Source: Oxalobacter formigenes (GTDB lineage: Bacteria; Pseudomonadota; Gammaproteobacteria; Burkholderiales; Burkholderiaceae_D). From it: a stretch of 64,000 nucleotides of DNA. Both the position numbers and the translations under genes were made by a program. The DNA is taken from NCBI RefSeq assembly GCF_027158485.1, contig NZ_JAMKYJ010000008.1; one strand, 5' to 3'. This document shows, one piece after another, positions 61,904-64,000 of this stretch. The notes beneath the pieces are model-generated. The model was not told where the DNA came from. It searched no databases and saw nothing but the letters and a program-made list of their open reading frames with translations. Numbering within the stretch: position 1 is the stretch's first letter; each line of letters begins with the position of its first letter.

Positions 61904-63322
61904 CTAGTTTTGATTTAAACCCGGACCTTCCCATCGGCCGCCCCATTTTCCTTTATGAGAAGTTCCAAATCTGGCAGCGTCAAAAATCATTTGTGATGAA
62001 TAAGGGTTATATCCATTTTCATGCTGAATGACTGATCCCATGAGTTTTTTAAGACATTCAGGATTACCAAGGTTCAATTTCTCATGAATACCTGCATTTA
62101 ATTGTCTTGAAACAGCGTTCATGTATGCTGTGGTATTGTTTTCATTCACTGGCGCATATTTACTAATTATTTTATAAATCGTATCCTCACCTGCATTGGC
62201 ATATCTTTTCAATTGAACCGCAAGTGCACGTAATCCGTCTTCGGGTTTTTTGAATACAGCAAACCTGCCTGTTCCACCGTCTTCTCTTGTCGCGCCTGAA
62301 TTTTTCCACATTCCGACAAAATCCAGATTTCCCGGATTATTGTTTCTGATTCCACGGGGTAATTTATTACTTTTCAGCGGTCTTTGTGCCTGTGGTGCCG
62401 GTAACGGTATGTTGCCATAATCGGGTGAAGTTTGCTGTGAGGAATCGGAAAAACCGGTAGTTTTTCCTGTGTCTTCAGTTTGTCCATCAGATCCTTTTGA
62501 CCCGGGATACCCATACACTTCCCGGATATCGTCTTCCGTGGCGGCATTGTTGAACTGGCCGAAGGCCTGATTGATGGTATTCATGACGTTTTCTACTAAA
62601 GAGGTGGTATGGGCGGTGTCGCCAGTACCGGCCGTTTCTGATGGGCGTGAAGTGGTGTTTTCGGGTTGGGTGGGCACCTGTGCCGGTCTGCGGACAGCTT
62701 GCTGTCTTTGAACAGGTTGCGACCTGACCGGAGACGGTGTGGCTTGACCTTGTGCCGGTGCAGCCGGTTCTTCCCTGATGGGGGCTGGAGAGGTCTGGCC
62801 CGACAGTCTGAAATCCGGAGAAGGGTTTTGATAAGGAGGTCTGCGTTCTCCGAAAATGTGTTCAAGTACCTGCCGCCCGAACGCCTTTGTATCCAGTGGA
62901 GGCTGTGAATTTTGTCCTTTTTCCACCTGTTGCCCGGCTTGTCCCATTTGTCCATAAGGGGCATTTGTATCCGGGACAAAGGGCTTTTGCCTGCTGGCAG
63001 GAGGATTGACGCCTTCTCCCCCGACATCAAACGGACGACCTTTGTATAAATCTGTCATGTCTGAGCCAGGCGGATCAGGCCTGGCCTGTTCTCCTTCAAA
63101 CGTCGTACTCAAACCCGCCTGTGCCTGTCTTTCCCTGCGGGCCTTCTCTTCATAATACGAAGGCGTCCGGAAAAACGGGGTATGCGTGTCTTCAGGGTCG
63201 GGCAGTTTGTCGGTCAGGCCGAGTTTATACATATGGTAGGCCGCAATGTTCTTGCGGTCGGGGGAATACTTCGGCAGACCGTCATCATCGATTTCCATGC
63301 CGAAGGGGTTGTTTGGGTTCAT
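61904..63322 (-). CDS. Second peptidoglycan-hydrolase toxin with the shared N-terminus
   Basis: 472 residues. Residues 1-75 are almost the same as in the protein at 34535, even at DNA level, including the Shine-Dalgarno AAAGGAAC. The linker has the second shared block (PYGQMGQ and DTKAFGRQVLEHIFGE). The C-terminal ~150 (from KLPRGIRNNNPGNLDF, residue 320) form a different domain, of the type found in phage structural lytic enzymes (RGIRNNNPGN, FKKPEDGLRAL, YAPVNENNTTAYM), a predicted lysozyme or transglycosylase. Two proteins with the same head and different tips is the hallmark of polymorphic toxins. No secretion signal is seen. Upstream lies an operator-like site and a 38-bp element shared with the RCC1 operon. 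Confidence 0.75.
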   Translation of the reverse strand: MNPNNPFGMEIDDDGLPKYSPDRKNIAAYHMYKLGLTDKLPDPEDTHTPFFRTPSYYEEKARRERQAQAGLSTTFEGEQARPDPPGSDMTDLYKGRPFDVGGEGVNPPASRQKPFVPDTNAPYGQMGQAGQQVEKGQNSQPPLDTKAFGRQVLEHIFGERRPPYQNPSPDFRLSGQTSPAPIREEPAAPAQGQATPSPVRSQPVQRQQAVRRPAQVPTQPENTTSRPSETAGTGDTAHTTSLVENVMNTINQAFGQFNNAATEDDIREVYGYPGSKGSDGQTEDTGKTTGFSDSSQQTSPDYGNIPLPAPQAQRPLKSNKLPRGIRNNNPGNLDFVGMWKNSGATREDGGTGRFAVFKKPEDGLRALAVQLKRYANAGEDTIYKIISKYAPVNENNTTAYMNAVSRQLNAGIHEKLNLGNPECLKKLMGSVIQHENGYNPYSSQMIFDAARFGTSHKGKWGGRWEGPGLNQN

Positions 63323-63945
63323 AAAAAGTTCCTTTCGTTTAGGGGCAGGCTGTTTAATGCCTGCGGTTAATAAGTATAAAAGTGAAACGCTTCAATTACT
63401 TATACACCCGTTTCATGGCTCTTCCGGACATTTGTGGCACATTTGTGAAGACTTTAGCTTTTTATGGTCTGGTTTGCCTCTTTTTTTGTGTCGTGTCGTT
63501 CAGGCAGGTTGGGGGCGTATCTGAAATGTCGTGGATAGACAGATGAGGGGTATGCTTTGAATGGCGGTTTTTTCAGCAGTTTCCGGCAATCGGGGGTATT
63601 ATGCTGACATGTTGAAAGTGTGCCGGATAAGTTGCTGTTTTCCCGGGTACTGTTCCGTTAAACAGGCTGTACGTCAGGAGAGTCATGGGCGTTTTTGAAG
63701 ATTCTGTTTTTTAGCGCTTGTTTTATGTTTATTCCCTGATTTTTATGGGGTTTTTCTGTTTGATCGCAAGGTCTTTTTTTGCGGGTGCGATAGTCTGGAT
63801 GACCCGAAGCCGGGTATGCCGGTGACGGGTTTGTTTTGCCGGAAGCGGTTTGCTTGAACTGTGTGGTAAAAATGATCTTGACATCAGACCGTCATATGCT
63901 CATTCTGTAATGTGATCCACAGTGTTTTTTTTACGGGCGCAAGGC
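63323..63945. other. Upstream region of toxin 2 and intergenic DNA
   Basis: Includes the 38-bp shared element at 63399-63436 and a TTTTTATGGTCTGG site at 63459-63472. Beyond 63480 no gene is visible until a possible start at 63946. Confidence 0.45.
63399..63436 (-). repeat. 38-bp element shared with the RCC1 operon
   Basis: Second copy of the element at 48762-48799 (three differences in 38). It lies 77 bases before the toxin 2 start; the other copy lies 182 bases before RCC1 D. Confidence 0.65.
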
Positions 63946-64000
63946 ATGTCTGAAACAATGTTGGCTGTTCTGGGATTTCCTGATCTGGATGAGCTTTTGC
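63946..64000 (+). CDS. 5' end of an unidentified gene (partial)
   Basis: ATG 63946 with AAGG close upstream opens a frame that runs off the window (MSETMLAVLGFPDLDELL). TTGACA at about 63877 with a 17-bp spacing to CATTCT may be a promoter. Too short to identify. Confidence 0.4.
   Translation, partial: MSETMLAVLGFPDLDELL

Overview
The window looks like chromosome of a Gram-negative bacterium, most likely a betaproteobacterium of the order Burkholderiales. An Oxalobacter-like gut species would fit, but that is inference. The signs are an lnt/corC pair, two autotransporter beta-barrels, many Sec-dependent secreted repeat proteins and frequent strong rho-independent terminators. No rRNA, tRNA, insertion sequence or CRISPR array was seen.

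Layout. 1-1.3 kb: end of an unknown gene, a Sel1-repeat gene and a gene remnant. 1.5-14 kb: mostly housekeeping genes: mntP, a phage-flavoured autotransporter without signal peptide, cycA, ric with a Crp/Fnr regulator, a yefM-yoeB toxin-antitoxin locus with a frameshifted antitoxin, lnt, a small duplicated acidic protein, corC and two tandem methyltransferases. 14-24 kb: two phage tail-collar proteins, a classical autotransporter with a long repetitive passenger, an HD hydrolase, a GNAT acetyltransferase and an RCC1-repeat protein. 24-30 kb: remnant of a prophage early region (repressor, YdaU-like and P-like replication proteins, a winged helix protein, RusA). 30-34 kb: a giant PAS/GGDEF/hybrid histidine kinase. 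34.5-38 kb: a pesticin-type lysozyme toxin followed 6 nt later by an RCC1-repeat protein. 38-44 kb: five Sel1-repeat genes in a row. 44-52.6 kb: cstA-like carrier, two RCC1 genes in tandem, another Sel1 gene, a periplasmic FKBP and another RCC1 gene. 52.8-59.7 kb: a third tail-collar protein, a DUF4325/ATPase regulator flanked by direct repeats, a second hybrid kinase broken by a one-base frameshift and a double-GntR regulator. 59.8-63.3 kb: an RCC1 gene behind an orphan lysozyme tip, a small cysteine-containing secreted protein and a second lysozyme toxin.

The most interesting reading is a candidate polymorphic toxin family. Two proteins (34535-36649 and 63322-61904) share a nearly identical N-terminus of about 75 residues and a second conserved block in a disordered linker, but end in unrelated peptidoglycan hydrolases. 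The pesticin-type tip is followed within 6-10 nt by a secreted RCC1 protein twice: once as the intact toxin and once as a truncated orphan tip. Those two RCC1 proteins resemble each other more than the other four in the window. I infer that RCC1 propellers may be the periplasmic immunity proteins, with other RCC1 and perhaps Sel1 paralogues as orphan immunity genes. No secretion machinery is present here, so the delivery route is unknown. Shared upstream elements link one toxin gene to an RCC1 operon, and a phage-repressor-like operator motif links the prophage remnant, the signal-less autotransporter and the second toxin.
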